50,801 nt of DNA from DTU015 sp964641455 (GCA_964641455.1 CAZXLH010000013.1:1-50801), one strand, 5' to 3'; counted from the first letter of the stretch, positions 1 through 8,686 are shown. Translations and numbers: made by a program. Notes: generated from the sequence alone by a model not told the origin.

Positions 1-328
1 GCACCCTCGTCCGTAAATAACCCAGTTTCAGTCTCTACGAGCGTAGCTCCGGATTCATTCTCGCAAGATAAGCCGCCTCGGAGCGGGCTTCTTATCTCGC
101 CAGCTCGGAATTTGATTCCCTGGAAGATCCCGAGCAACGTCTTTCAGGTATCTTCCCTAATGACGGTGACACAGAGATAGGGAAGCTTTCTCCCTGGCAC
201 CGTGGTTGCTTAATTAAGCAGCCAGTGCGTAATTTGTGTTAGCAGTTAATTGCTTGCCGTTTTAATGGGCACGGCACCCATGCTCGCTACTCAAACCCGA
301 CTACTTACGTCGAACCTAATTCGCCCCC
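1..328 (-). ncRNA. ssrA: tmRNA (ssrA), 3' end cut by window edge
   Basis: Transfer-messenger RNA rescues ribosomes stalled on broken mRNAs, acting with SmpB. The minus strand begins with GGGGGCGAATTAGGTTCGAC, the typical tmRNA 5' acceptor strand and D-like arm, at 328. It continues through an internal tag reading frame (214-243) and pseudoknot-rich sequence, and reaches GGACGAGGGTGC at the left edge, which is the 5' half of the T arm. About 20 bases (the rest of the T arm, the 3' acceptor strand and CCA) fall outside the window. smpB lies 650 bases upstream on the same strand, the usual smpB-ssrA pairing. Confidence 0.95.
214..243 (-). other. tmRNA-encoded proteolysis tag ANTNYALAA
   Basis: Reading the minus strand from the resume codon GCT at 243-241 gives Ala-Asn-Thr-Asn-Tyr-Ala-Leu-Ala-Ala followed by TAA (216-214). 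The bases before the resume codon (AATTAACT) align with the AAATAGTC element of other tmRNAs. The NYALAA end matches tags known from Clostridia and proteobacteria and is the signal read by ClpXP-type proteases. The resume codon is inferred by alignment from memory; the stop and the YALAA end are read directly. Confidence 0.85.
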
Positions 329-975
329 ATACTTAAGATGCGTAAATAATATTAGCATGATTCTCAGAAACTTTCAACAATCAACAGTTTGCCGGCCAAA
401 TCAGTGAATATTAAAACTTATTTTACACCCTCGTGCCTGTATAATGCTATTTGTTGATGAAGCTAACACCATTTTTGCTACAGCGGCTGTTTACGACGAG
501 ATGTGGTGTACGAAAAAGGACTGTTTCATTAAAAAAATATACTCAGATGAACCGGGTTTGTTGATAGGTTTCGGCGGAAGGGTGAAAGACCCAGGCACTG
601 CATTCCAATATGCCACATTAAACATATATTGATGGGTCTTGCCCGAGGGATGGAAGACCCAGAACACTTCATTCCAATATACCGGATCACAGATATGTCG
701 ACGGGTTTTGGCCAAGGGGTGAAAAGCCCAGCATTGTATATTTCAATACGCTTTGAGTATGCGTGAACCATTCGATAATACTTCAATTTATGTTCGTCTG
801 ATAATTAGGTTTTACTGAGATAAGGCAGGTATGTTGATGCCACCCAGGCCATCTATCAAAATTCTGCATTGGCTATTTCGACGCGTTGTCGTGTTAAGCC
901 GAAAACACATTGCCCTACACTGCCCTTTGCCTGGAGCAGAATTCATTGATGTGGTGCGTTTTGAGGTTTGACAAT
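329..975. other. Intergenic region between smpB and ssrA
   Basis: This 650-base stretch holds the triple 69-bp repeat described separately (about 561-757). Short open frames exist on both strands but none has a convincing ribosome binding site or recognisable product. The ssrA promoter should lie just upstream of 328; I see AT-rich sequence there (about 340-430) but no clear -35/-10 pair. No obvious intrinsic terminator follows smpB. Confidence 0.6.
561..757 (+). repeat. Three tandem 69-bp repeats, each with a conserved hairpin
   Basis: Three consecutive diverged units begin near 561, 629 and 698. They share TTGATRGGT-like starts, a purine-rich loop and a CATTCCAATA-like block (601, 670, and about 739 in degraded form); that block recurs at exactly 69 bases. 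Each unit can form a hairpin. Unit 2 pairs GGGTCTT (634-640) with AAGACCC (654-660). Unit 3 pairs GGGTTTT (703-709) with AAAGCCC (723-729) through one G-U pair. Unit 1 pairs GGTTT (567-571) with AGACC (587-591), also with one G-U pair. Several differences keep pairing only if the plus strand is the RNA. Identity is imperfect, so the array is old. Function unknown. Confidence 0.7.
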
Positions 976-1449
976 TTACTCTCTTTCGCTCTTACCTCTC
1001 AGAATCCTTCGGGCCTCCCGTTTAAGATCTCTTTCCTTAATAGTTTCGCGCTTGTCATACTGTTTCTTTCCGCGAGCCAGCGCCAGTTCAACCTTGGCCT
1101 TCCCACTTCTAAAATAGATAGAAAGGGGTACGAGGGTATACCCCTTCTGATTTACCTTAGACGAAAGCCGCCTTATTTCGCTCTTATGCAATAACAAACG
1201 CCTAGGCCTTCGAGGATCATGATTAAATCGAGCTGCCGGATCATACTGATCAATATGGGCATTTTGCAGAAATACTTGTCCGTCAATTACTTGAGCATAG
1301 CTGTCCTGCAAACTGGCTCTCCCCATACGAAGGGATTTTACCTCTGTCCCGATCAGAGCAATACCGGCCTCTATGGTCTGCTCAATTGCATAATCATGCC
1401 TGGCTCTCCTATTTCTGACAACTGTTTTTACATTGTCGCGTTTTTTCAT
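976..1449 (-). CDS. smpB: SsrA-binding protein SmpB
   Basis: SmpB binds tmRNA and brings it to stalled ribosomes for trans-translation. From the ATG at 1449 the product is 157 residues, the normal family length. It carries the conserved RARHDYAIEQTIEAGIALIG segment, the EVKSLR strand, the NHDPRRPRRLLLHKSEI block, GYTLVPLSIYF, and the basic GKKQYDKRE tail that enters the decoding centre. The open frame extends to a GTG at 1479, but homology begins near MKKRDNVK. The Shine-Dalgarno before 1449 is weak. A short overlapping upstream frame (1409-1507) has a much stronger one, so coupled initiation is possible. ssrA lies downstream on the same strand. Confidence 0.95.
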   Translation of the reverse strand: MKKRDNVKTVVRNRRARHDYAIEQTIEAGIALIGTEVKSLRMGRASLQDSYAQVIDGQVFLQNAHIDQYDPAARFNHDPRRPRRLLLHKSEIRRLSSKVNQKGYTLVPLSIYFRSGKAKVELALARGKKQYDKRETIKERDLKREARRILRGKSERE

Positions 1450-1507
1450 ATATAACTGCCATAACATTTTCAGAAACACTTATAACTGTTTCTAAAAACG
1501 CCGGCAT
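1409..1507 (-). CDS. Possible 32-residue leader peptide overlapping smpB start
   Basis: An ATG at 1507-1505 follows an excellent ribosome binding site (GGAGGAGAGGGGT). It opens a 32-codon frame ending in TAG at 1411-1409, inside the smpB coding region but in another frame. The predicted peptide starts MPAFLETVISVSENV and contains two cysteines near its end. I do not recognise it. Because the smpB ATG itself has a poor site, translation of this frame could deliver ribosomes to smpB by coupling. Alternatively the strong site may simply be misplaced. There is no protein-level evidence. Confidence 0.35.
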   Translation of the reverse strand: MPAFLETVISVSENVMAVIYEKTRQCKNSCQK

Positions 1508-1590
1508 ACCCCTCTCCTCCCGCGAATCAATGATATGGTTCCACTACACAAATAAGCCACTTTGCTTTGGCCCGTCAAATATATTTCTAG

Positions 1591-2142
1591 TTATAATTCC
1601 AGATCGTCTGAAATCTCTTGCATGGCTTCCAATCCTAATGACACAAATTCTCTCACTGAAAGCCCTAATTCAGAACAAGCTCTAATAGTGTCACGATTGG
1701 CTCCTCTGGCAAATGACTTCTCACTCATCCTGTTTAGAACAAAGTCAGTATCAATACCTGACAGCTTCTTCTTTGGAGAAATAAGCGCAGACGCTACAAT
1801 AAGCCCGGTTAAAGGATCAGCAGAATATAGAGCTTTAGCAATTTTGGTTTCCCTGGGAAACCCGTGTATCTCATTGTGAGCTTTTACTGCATCTACTATT
1901 TCTTCATCAAAACCCATTTCAGCGGCAATCTCGCCTGATTTGATGCTGTGCACATGGGGATCTTTCTTTGTATCTTCATAATCAATATCGTGCAAGAGCC
2001 CGGCTGCTCCCCATCTTTCTTCATCTTCTCCAAAATGCCTGGCCAACCGCCTCATTACAGCCTCTACTGCAAGAATATGCTTAAACAAGTTCTTCGTGGT
2101 TATCCTCTTAGATACTTCAGCTGCAAGCTCGTCTCTGGTCAA
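1591..2142 (-). CDS. HD domain phosphohydrolase (HDIG family)
   Basis: A 183-residue protein with a metal-dependent HD fold: a first histidine in FKHILAVEAVMRRLARHFG, the HD doublet in GAAGLLHDIDYE, a further histidine in HVHSIKSGEIA and another in VKAHNEIHGFP. These proteins hydrolyse phosphate esters, often nucleotides; the substrate here cannot be inferred. The start is TTG at 2142, preceded by AGAGGGG at suitable spacing. The gene lies between hppA and smpB, a spot frequently occupied by rnr in relatives. No membrane segment or signal peptide is visible. Confidence 0.85.
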   Translation of the reverse strand: MTRDELAAEVSKRITTKNLFKHILAVEAVMRRLARHFGEDEERWGAAGLLHDIDYEDTKKDPHVHSIKSGEIAAEMGFDEEIVDAVKAHNEIHGFPRETKIAKALYSADPLTGLIVASALISPKKKLSGIDTDFVLNRMSEKSFARGANRDTIRACSELGLSVREFVSLGLEAMQEISDDLEL

Positions 2143-2263
2143 TGGTCCATCCCCTCTTCTTGAATTCCCTGGCCTCTAAGCGGCTCTCCGCCTGTCCAAA
2201 AGCCCTCTAAGCAATTTTTCGATACCCTCAGCCCTTATTGCTCTCAATCTTTGGATACCCAGA

Positions 2264-4297
2264 CTACTTGAACATCGAAGCAAATACCAAAGATACGATG
2301 CTCATAAGCTTAATCAATATGTTCAATGAAGGCCCTGCCGTATCTTTGCACGGGTCGCCTACAGTATCGCCAACAACTGCTGCAGCATGGGTAGGAGTTC
2401 CCTTGCCTCCAAGGTTTCCTGCCTCAATGTGTTTTTTGGCATTGTCCCAGGCTCCACCTGAGTTGGCAAGAAAGATAGCCATAACAACTCCTGAAATTAA
2501 GCTTCCGGCAAGCAGTCCTGCCAAAGCCTCTTTGCCTAAAGTAAAACCGATGAAAAGAGGCACCAGCACTGCCAAAAGCCCTGGGGCGACCATCTGCTGC
2601 AAAGCGCTTGCCGTGGAAATGTCAACACACCGTGCGTAATCAGGGCGCGCCTTGCCTTCCATGATTCCTTTGATCTCCCTGAACTGCCTTCTTACTTCCT
2701 CAACCATCTGAAACGCAGCCTTGCCTACAGCTTCCATGGCCGTAGAGGAAAACAAGAAAGGTAACATTCCACCTATAAGCAGCCCGGTGATAACGTTAGC
2801 GTTTAACACATCGATAGATGTAAGCCCGGCTGCTTGTGAATAAGTAGCAAAAAGAGCCAAGGCAGTAAGCGCTGCAGAACCAATGGCAAAACCTTTGCCC
2901 AGCGCAGCCGTAGTATTTCCAAGCGAGTCAAGCGCGTCAGTAATTTCCCTTACACTTTCATCCTGGCCTGTCATTTCTGCAATACCGCCTGCATTGTCGG
3001 CTATAGGCCCATAAGCGTCTACTGAAACCGTCATGCCGGTAGTTGAAAGCATCCCTACGGCAGCCAGAGCGATTCCGTACAAACCACCAAATCCGCTGGC
3101 ATCTCCAAATTTATACGCTGTCAAACTTGCAAGAGCAACCAAAATAACCGGAATGGCAGTAGATTTCATGCCAACAGCAAGGCCCTGTATGATGTTTGTA
3201 GCAGGCCCTGTTTTTGAAGATTCAGCAATTGATTGCACCGGGCCATATTCTGCAGATGTATAGTATTCTGACATAAGCCCGATGAGAACTCCTGCTATTA
3301 CACCGGCCAAAATCGGCCAGAAAAGAGTCGAAGCTCCTGTAATATAAGACACAATTCCGTATGAAATAATCAACACAATAACACTTGACGAAAACGAACC
3401 TGCTCTAAGCGCAGTGGAAGGATTAGACATTCTTGCCCTTACAAAGAACGTTCCTAAGATCGATGCAACGATGCCACCTGCAGCTACCAATAACGGCAGA
3501 ACTATAGCAATCAAAGCGTTTTCCGGATCCTTCATCATGGCACCCATTGCCATAGCTGCAATAATAGACCCTACATACGACTCAAAAAGGTCTGCTCCCA
3601 TTCCCGCTACGTCGCCTACATTGTCGCCTACGTTGTCGGCAATAACTGCAGGGTTTCGTGGATCGTCTTCGGGAATACCTGCTTCGACTTTACCCACCAG
3701 GTCAGCACCTACGTCTGCAGCCTTAGTGTAAATTCCGCCTCCGACTCTGGCAAACAATGCAATAGAGCTGGCTCCGAAAGCAAATCCGTTTACTACACTA
3801 AAGGAAGCAGGGTCGGCAAGATCTCCGAATAAATAGTACACAATTCCTAAGCCTACCAGCCCAAGCCCAACCACTGTCATTCCCATAACCCCGCCACCGG
3901 AAAAAGCCACATCCAATGCGTTAACGGTCCCTTTCTTAGCAGCCTGGGTTGTCCTTACATTAGCCATGGTAGCAGTAGTCATTCCTATATAGCCTGCCAA
4001 TGCCGAAGCCACTGCGCCAAGTATAAATGCAATGGCAGTTTCGGGCCTCATGGCTTCAGGGGAAGTAAAATAACCTGCAACAAATATTATGACTGCAACT
4101 ACAACTACAAATATCGCTAAAGAACGGTACTCCCTGCTCAAAAAAGCCATAGACCCTTCATGTATGGCACTGGCTATGTCTTGCATCTCCTTTGAGCCGG
4201 GATTATGTGATGCTACTTTTGAACGAAGAAACATGGCGAACAGCAACGCAAGAACGCCTGCTACCGGTGCTGCCACTGCCCACCCTGAGCTCATCAT
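2264..4297 (-). CDS. hppA: Membrane-bound ion-pumping pyrophosphatase
   Basis: This integral membrane enzyme couples PPi hydrolysis to ion export. The 677-residue, many-helix protein has the signature DVGADLVGKVE (residues 195-205) and the acidic substrate site DNVGDNVGDVAGMGADL (221-237). GNTTAALGKG at 460-469 has Ala and Gly where K+-independent enzymes have Lys and Thr, so K+ dependence is predicted. The helix-6 gate glutamate lies in DLFES (E239), as in Na+-pumping enzymes, whereas plant-type H+ pumps carry it four residues later. A Na+ or mixed Na+/H+ pump is therefore inferred. The ATG at 4297 follows AAAGGAG. The gene would also pull biosynthesis forward by removing PPi, including PPi made or used by the PpdK system in this window. 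Confidence 0.95.
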   Translation of the reverse strand: MMSSGWAVAAPVAGVLALLFAMFLRSKVASHNPGSKEMQDIASAIHEGSMAFLSREYRSLAIFVVVVAVIIFVAGYFTSPEAMRPETAIAFILGAVASALAGYIGMTTATMANVRTTQAAKKGTVNALDVAFSGGGVMGMTVVGLGLVGLGIVYYLFGDLADPASFSVVNGFAFGASSIALFARVGGGIYTKAADVGADLVGKVEAGIPEDDPRNPAVIADNVGDNVGDVAGMGADLFESYVGSIIAAMAMGAMMKDPENALIAIVLPLLVAAGGIVASILGTFFVRARMSNPSTALRAGSFSSSVIVLIISYGIVSYITGASTLFWPILAGVIAGVLIGLMSEYYTSAEYGPVQSIAESSKTGPATNIIQGLAVGMKSTAIPVILVALASLTAYKFGDASGFGGLYGIALAAVGMLSTTGMTVSVDAYGPIADNAGGIAEMTGQDESVREITDALDSLGNTTAALGKGFAIGSAALTALALFATYSQAAGLTSIDVLNANVITGLLIGGMLPFLFSSTAMEAVGKAAFQMVEEVRRQFREIKGIMEGKARPDYARCVDISTASALQQMVAPGLLAVLVPLFIGFTLGKEALAGLLAGSLISGVVMAIFLANSGGAWDNAKKHIEAGNLGGKGTPTHAAAVVGDTVGDPCKDTAGPSLNILIKLMSIVSLVFASMFK

Positions 4298-4513
4298 GGT
4301 CGATATACTCCTTTCAAATACTCATTTGCTGCAAATACCTGCAAGAACAGTAGCCGGTTCCCACGGCAGGTTACCCGTGAGCTGCCACCATTAGCAGGTT
4401 ATCAATCAACCCAGGCAAGCTATATCATACTAGCCCTAAAACACCCGGGCGCCAAATAGCTATTAAGCAGAAACTGCACTAAATTGCTCACTCTTGCAGC
4501 CCAACGGAAGACA

Positions 4514-4741
4514 TCAACGCCGCAAGAACGTCAACGTCAGCGAAGTAATCATAAAGCCTACGGCCAGATATACCGTCAGTTTTGCGAACAAATCCTCGAG
4601 CCCTTTCTTTTTTCGGCCCGACAGACCGTCCAAGCCACCACCCATTATACCCAGGCCGGCACTTCTGCCAGGCTGTAAGATCACAACTGCAACCAAGCCT
4701 ATAGCAATAATCCAGTGAAAAACCCTAACAACGGTCTCCAC
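4514..4741 (-). CDS. secG: Preprotein translocase subunit SecG
   Basis: SecG is the small accessory subunit of the SecYEG protein-export channel. The 75-residue product has two hydrophobic helices (about residues 5-22 and 52-72) flanking a glycine-rich loop (GLGIMGGGLDGLSGRKKKG), the family hallmark. It follows eno in the same direction, the common Firmicutes order eno-secG. Antisense frames over the gene have no family resemblance. Confidence 0.93.
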   Translation of the reverse strand: METVVRVFHWIIAIGLVAVVILQPGRSAGLGIMGGGLDGLSGRKKKGLEDLFAKLTVYLAVGFMITSLTLTFLRR

Positions 4742-4813
4742 TCAATTCACCTCTCTCCTGCAAAGACACCTGGACATCAAATCAGATTGTAACATCCTGT
4801 CGCAAGCCAGTCT

Positions 4814-4864
4814 ACTTCAATGCGCCACTGCACTAAACCACTGCACTTCAATGCAACACTGCAC
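4814..4864. repeat. Two-copy 20-bp direct repeat between eno and secG
   Basis: ACTTCAATGC followed by two variable bases and CACTGCAC occurs at 4814 and again at 4845, 31 bases apart, in the short eno-secG gap. Additional CACTGCAC words lie between them. It looks like a small local duplication with no apparent coding content. Confidence 0.5.
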
Positions 4865-4874
4865 CATATCAAAG

Positions 4875-4890
4875 AAGGGGGCGCCCCCTT
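4875..4890 (-). terminator. GC-rich palindrome downstream of eno (possible weak terminator)
   Basis: A perfect 16-base palindrome AAGGGGGCGCCCCCTT lies just after the eno stop codon. It can form a strong hairpin, but no U-run follows on the minus strand. It may attenuate transcription or protect the 3' end of the glycolytic message instead of terminating it outright before secG. Confidence 0.35.
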
Positions 4891-4906
4891 AAAACTTCCG
4901 GCCGTT

Positions 4907-6163
4907 TCATTTTCCATATACTGCGCCTTCGCCAAGCTCTTCCTCAATCCTAATAAGCCGGTTATATTTAGCCACACGCTCACTCCGGCAAGGAGCGCCT
5001 GTCTTCAGCTGCCCACTGCAAGTAGCTACTGCAAGATCAGCTATAAAAGAATCTTCGGTTTCGCCTGATCTATGAGAGATGAGCCACCTATAACCGGCAT
5101 TATTGGCAGCCTGTATAGATTCCAGGGTTTCAGTAACAGTGCCTACCTGGTTAAGCTTAATCAAAACTGAATTGGCTGCACCCAGTTCAATTCCCTTTTC
5201 GATTCTCTCTCTTTGAGTCACAAAAAGATCGTCGCCTATAATCTGAATCTTTGCACCTAAAACTTTGGTCATAAGTACCCAGCCTTCCCAGTCGTCCTCA
5301 TGCAGCCCATCTTCAATGGATATTATTGGGTAAGATCTTACCCAGGAAGCGTACTTTTCAACCAATTCAGCCGCATTTCCGGACCAGTTCTCACCGGCAA
5401 GTATGTATTTCCCCTCTTTGTAAAATTCAGAGGCTGCAGAATCAATGGCAAGAAAGCAATCGAAACCGGGCTTGTATCCTGCCTTGTCAATGGCATTGGC
5501 CAAAAGTTCAAGCGCTTCTTCATTCGACTTTAGGTCAGGCGCAAATCCGCCTTCATCACCTACGGCAGTGGAATACCCCTTTGACTTCAAAAGAGCCTTA
5601 AGAGAGTGGTAAATCTCAGCGGCCATCTGAACGGCGCCGGCAAAACCGGTAGCACCGGAAGGCACTATCATGAATTCCTGAATATCTACGTTGTTGTCGG
5701 CATGTTCTCCACCATTGAGTACATTCATAAACGGCACCGGCAGCTCTTTTGCTTGAATACCTCCAAGATACCTGTATAAGGGCAGCCCAACACTCTTGGC
5801 AGCTGCATCTGCAACCGCCATGGAAACTGCCAAGATGGCATTGGCTCCCAATTTTGACTTATTTGGGGTGCCGTCCAGCCTGATCATTGCATAATCGATA
5901 TCTTGCTGATTGAGAGCGTCCCGGCCAATTACCTGAGGCGCAATTACATTTACCACGTTCGATACAGCTTTGCTTACACCCTTGCCGCCGTAAGCCTTCT
6001 GGTTATCCCGAAGTTCCAGCGCTTCATAAGTACCTGTTGATGCCCCTGAAGGTACCATCCCCCTCCCTATGGAACCGTCGCTAAGCACTACATCTGCTTC
6101 AACGGTCGGGTTGCCCCGCGAATCAAGAATCTGTCTTGACTTTACATCAACTATCACGGTCAT
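4907..6163 (-). CDS. eno: Enolase (phosphopyruvate hydratase)
   Basis: Converts 2-phosphoglycerate to phosphoenolpyruvate in glycolysis. The product has the N-terminal ILDSRGNPTVEADV block, the flexible PSGASTG loop, GDEGGFAP with a catalytic Glu, metal ligands in LAIDSAAS, SIEDGLHEDDW and IGDDLFVT, the catalytic Lys in VLIKLNQVGT, and the SHRSGETED loop. About 418 residues, normal for the family. I chose the ATG at 6163, giving MTVIVDVKSRQIL; a TTG two codons upstream (6169) is also possible since GGAG sits between optimal spacings. Last gene of the gap-pgk-tpiA-gpmI-eno run. Confidence 0.97.
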   Translation of the reverse strand: MTVIVDVKSRQILDSRGNPTVEADVVLSDGSIGRGMVPSGASTGTYEALELRDNQKAYGGKGVSKAVSNVVNVIAPQVIGRDALNQQDIDYAMIRLDGTPNKSKLGANAILAVSMAVADAAAKSVGLPLYRYLGGIQAKELPVPFMNVLNGGEHADNNVDIQEFMIVPSGATGFAGAVQMAAEIYHSLKALLKSKGYSTAVGDEGGFAPDLKSNEEALELLANAIDKAGYKPGFDCFLAIDSAASEFYKEGKYILAGENWSGNAAELVEKYASWVRSYPIISIEDGLHEDDWEGWVLMTKVLGAKIQIIGDDLFVTQRERIEKGIELGAANSVLIKLNQVGTVTETLESIQAANNAGYRWLISHRSGETEDSFIADLAVATCSGQLKTGAPCRSERVAKYNRLIRIEEELGEGAVYGK

Positions 6164-6214
6164 TCCCAAATCACTCCATTCAAGTTACCAAAAAATCATA
6201 ATTCAAAGAGGCTG

Positions 6215-7771
6215 TCAGTAAATTATCAGGCTGCTCCTGTCCATTTCCTTAGGCTTTTTAAGCCCCATAATCTCTAAAATCGTTGGAGCTACATCTGCCA
6301 ATATTCCTTGCCGAAGCCCTTTAACAGTCTTTCCATTTACCTGATTATTGTGTGTCACGAGTATACACGGCACGTTGTTCGACGTATGATACGTGTGGGT
6401 TTGAGCCTTTCCTGAATTTTCCGGTAGTTCTTCAACGTTTCCATGATCTGCAATTACCAGGGCAGCACCTCCCTGGCTCAATAGAGCCGGAATCAGTTTT
6501 CCAAGACACTCATCTACCGCCTCTACAGCTTTCCTGGCTGCCTCAAAACATCCGGTATGGCCTACCATATCAGGATTTGCATAATTCAAAATTATGAGAT
6601 CGTATTTTCCGTTTTCTACTTGCTTGACAGTTTCCCGGGTAACGTCAAAAGCGCTCATCTCAGGCTTCTGGTCGTATGTAGCGACTTGCGGCGAAGCAAT
6701 AAGGCGCCTATCTTCACCTGGAAACGGTTCTTCTTTTTTTCCATTAAAGAAGAAGGTAACATGGGCATATTTCTCTGTCTCTGCAATCCTAAGTTGAGTG
6801 AGCCCTGCATCGGATACTACCTCGCCTAACGTGTTTTTCAAAATCAATGGTGTGTACGCATAGCGGCCTGACAAGTTCTCTTCGTACCTAAGCATGCCAA
6901 CGAAAAAAGTATCAGGGTGCTTGCTCCTACCAAAACCTGAAAACTTTCGGTCACAAAAAGCATGGGAAATCTGCCTTGCCCTGTCTGCCCTGAAGTTGAA
7001 AAACACAAGGGAATCGCCTGTTGCAATTTTAGTGGCGCCTGCTAATCTCTCGCCCCCAATAACCGTAGGATACACAAACTCATCAGTTTCTCCCTCTTCA
7101 TAGGCAATATCCAATGCTTCTTTCCAGCTACCGGCCATCCGGCCGGTACCCATGGTTAGCATGTCATAAGCTGCTTGGGTTCTGTCCCACCGATGATCCC
7201 GATCCATAGCATAGTAACGTCCTGTTATCGAAGCAATTTGGCCTGTTCCCAACTCATTTATTTTTCTTTCCAAGCTTTCAAGATAAATTCCTGCTGATTT
7301 CGGGGGAACATCACGACCGTCAAGAAAAGCATGAACAAATACCTTATCCAAACCGTGCTCTTTGGCAAATTTTAAAAGAGCGTAAAGGTGTTCCTGGTGG
7401 CTGTGAACCCCGCCGTCTGATACCAACCCCATGAGGTGTAAGGCGCTCCGGTTCCTCTTCACATTGCTGACAGCATCTAATAATGCTTGGTTCTTAAAGA
7501 AAACTCCGCGCTTTATGTCGTTTGAAATTCTCACAAGATCCTGATACACAATACGCCCGGCTCCAATATTGAGATGCCCTACGTTTGAGTCTCCCATTTG
7601 GCCGGGCATAAGCCCTACGGCTTCCCCTGAGGCTTTGAGGCATGTGCCAGAATACTTCTGTTTAAGATTTTTAAAATTCAATGTGTTTGCCTCACTCAGC
7701 GCAGTAGGAGCCATATCAGAAATACCCCAACCGTCAAGTATGACAAGCACTACAGGCTTTGGCCTTGCCAA
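6215..7771 (-). CDS. gpmI: 2,3-bisphosphoglycerate-independent phosphoglycerate mutase
   Basis: Mn2+-dependent interconversion of 3- and 2-phosphoglycerate. The protein belongs to the alkaline-phosphatase fold. It shows VVLVILDGWG (metal ligand Asp), the phosphoserine site GQMGDSNVGHLNIGAGR, FLDGRDVPP, the DHRWDR loop, FFNFRADRARQ, and the C-terminal metal ligands NYANPDMVGHTG and VIADHGNVE. The open frame reaches 7834, but GGAGG lies seven bases before a TTG at 7771 and homology begins with ARPKPVVLVIL, so I place the start there (518 residues, typical). It lies between tpiA and eno. Confidence 0.96.
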   Translation of the reverse strand: MARPKPVVLVILDGWGISDMAPTALSEANTLNFKNLKQKYSGTCLKASGEAVGLMPGQMGDSNVGHLNIGAGRIVYQDLVRISNDIKRGVFFKNQALLDAVSNVKRNRSALHLMGLVSDGGVHSHQEHLYALLKFAKEHGLDKVFVHAFLDGRDVPPKSAGIYLESLERKINELGTGQIASITGRYYAMDRDHRWDRTQAAYDMLTMGTGRMAGSWKEALDIAYEEGETDEFVYPTVIGGERLAGATKIATGDSLVFFNFRADRARQISHAFCDRKFSGFGRSKHPDTFFVGMLRYEENLSGRYAYTPLILKNTLGEVVSDAGLTQLRIAETEKYAHVTFFFNGKKEEPFPGEDRRLIASPQVATYDQKPEMSAFDVTRETVKQVENGKYDLIILNYANPDMVGHTGCFEAARKAVEAVDECLGKLIPALLSQGGAALVIADHGNVEELPENSGKAQTHTYHTSNNVPCILVTHNNQVNGKTVKGLRQGILADVAPTILEIMGLKKPKEMDRSSLIIY

Positions 7772-7903
7772 TTCAATTCCTCCGCATAAGTTTACATTCA
7801 AAATACAGTTTGCCGGCTCGATAAATAAGCCCAAATGGAAATTCAGGGGGCGCCTAAACTATGCACCCCGTGAACTTCCATGGTTACATCTGCTTAACGT
7901 AAA

Positions 7904-8686
7904 TTAGCGCTTAGCCTTGTAAGTTATCTCAACAAGTTTGAAAAACTCGTTAGGATCAAGGCTGGCACCGCCTACCAAAACACCATCTATCTCTTGCTTA
8001 ATCATAAAAGAACGGATGTTGCCCGGCTTTACGCTTCCGCCATAGAGCACTCTGAGATTATCAGAAGCTCCCTGGCCGAACAAACCGTCAACAGCCTTAC
8101 GAATGTTGCCAATCACATCGGCTGCGTCATCAGGCCTGGCTTCTTTACCGGTTCCAATAGCCCATACAGGCTCATAAGCTACCACAATTGATGGGATTTC
8201 CTCAGCCTTAACCTTGGAAAGCCCGGCTTTGACCATTTCGGATATGACCTTATGTGTGTTGCCCTGCTCTCTTGTCTCCAGAGTTTCACCTACACACATC
8301 ACAGGTTTGAGGCCGTGATCCAAAGCCGCTCTCACCTTTTGAGCTACGTCTTGATCGGTTTCGCCGAAAATATGCCGCCTTTCTGAATGGCCTATTATCA
8401 CAAAAGAACAACCGGCCTTTTTCAACATGGGAGCAGAAATTTCACCTGTAAAAGCTCCTTTCTCCTCCCAGTACATATTCTGAGCCCCAATGCTAATAGG
8501 TTTTCCTGCAAATATGGCGCAAAGCGCAGGAATCCCTAAAAACGGTGGGCATATCAATACATCAACAGGGGTATCGTCTTCCTGAAACCATTCAAAAAAC
8601 TCCTGGCCAAAAACCCCTGCAAATGAAATTGCCTCTGTTACAGTCTTGTTCATTTTCCAATTAGCCGCTACTAGAGGTTTTCGCAT
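7904..8686 (-). CDS. tpiA: Triosephosphate isomerase
   Basis: Interconverts dihydroxyacetone phosphate and glyceraldehyde 3-phosphate. The 260-residue TIM barrel carries all catalytic signatures: NWKMNK with the catalytic Lys near the N terminus, IIGHSERR with the electrophilic His, VAYEPVWAIGTG with the base Glu followed by loop 6, and the phosphate-binding YGGSVKPGN and GVLVGGASL. The ATG at 8686 follows a GAGGGAG site. It lies downstream of pgk within the glycolytic operon. Confidence 0.97.
   Translation of the reverse strand: MRKPLVAANWKMNKTVTEAISFAGVFGQEFFEWFQEDDTPVDVLICPPFLGIPALCAIFAGKPISIGAQNMYWEEKGAFTGEISAPMLKKAGCSFVIIGHSERRHIFGETDQDVAQKVRAALDHGLKPVMCVGETLETREQGNTHKVISEMVKAGLSKVKAEEIPSIVVAYEPVWAIGTGKEARPDDAADVIGNIRKAVDGLFGQGASDNLRVLYGGSVKPGNIRSFMIKQEIDGVLVGGASLDPNEFFKLVEITYKAKR

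Noticed and set aside
2238..3731. Plus-strand frames over hppA and other genes
   Set aside because: They are antisense shadows without ribosome sites or family resemblance.
4777..4983. 68-codon frame between eno and secG
   Set aside because: It overlaps the end of eno, has no ribosome site and includes simple repeats.
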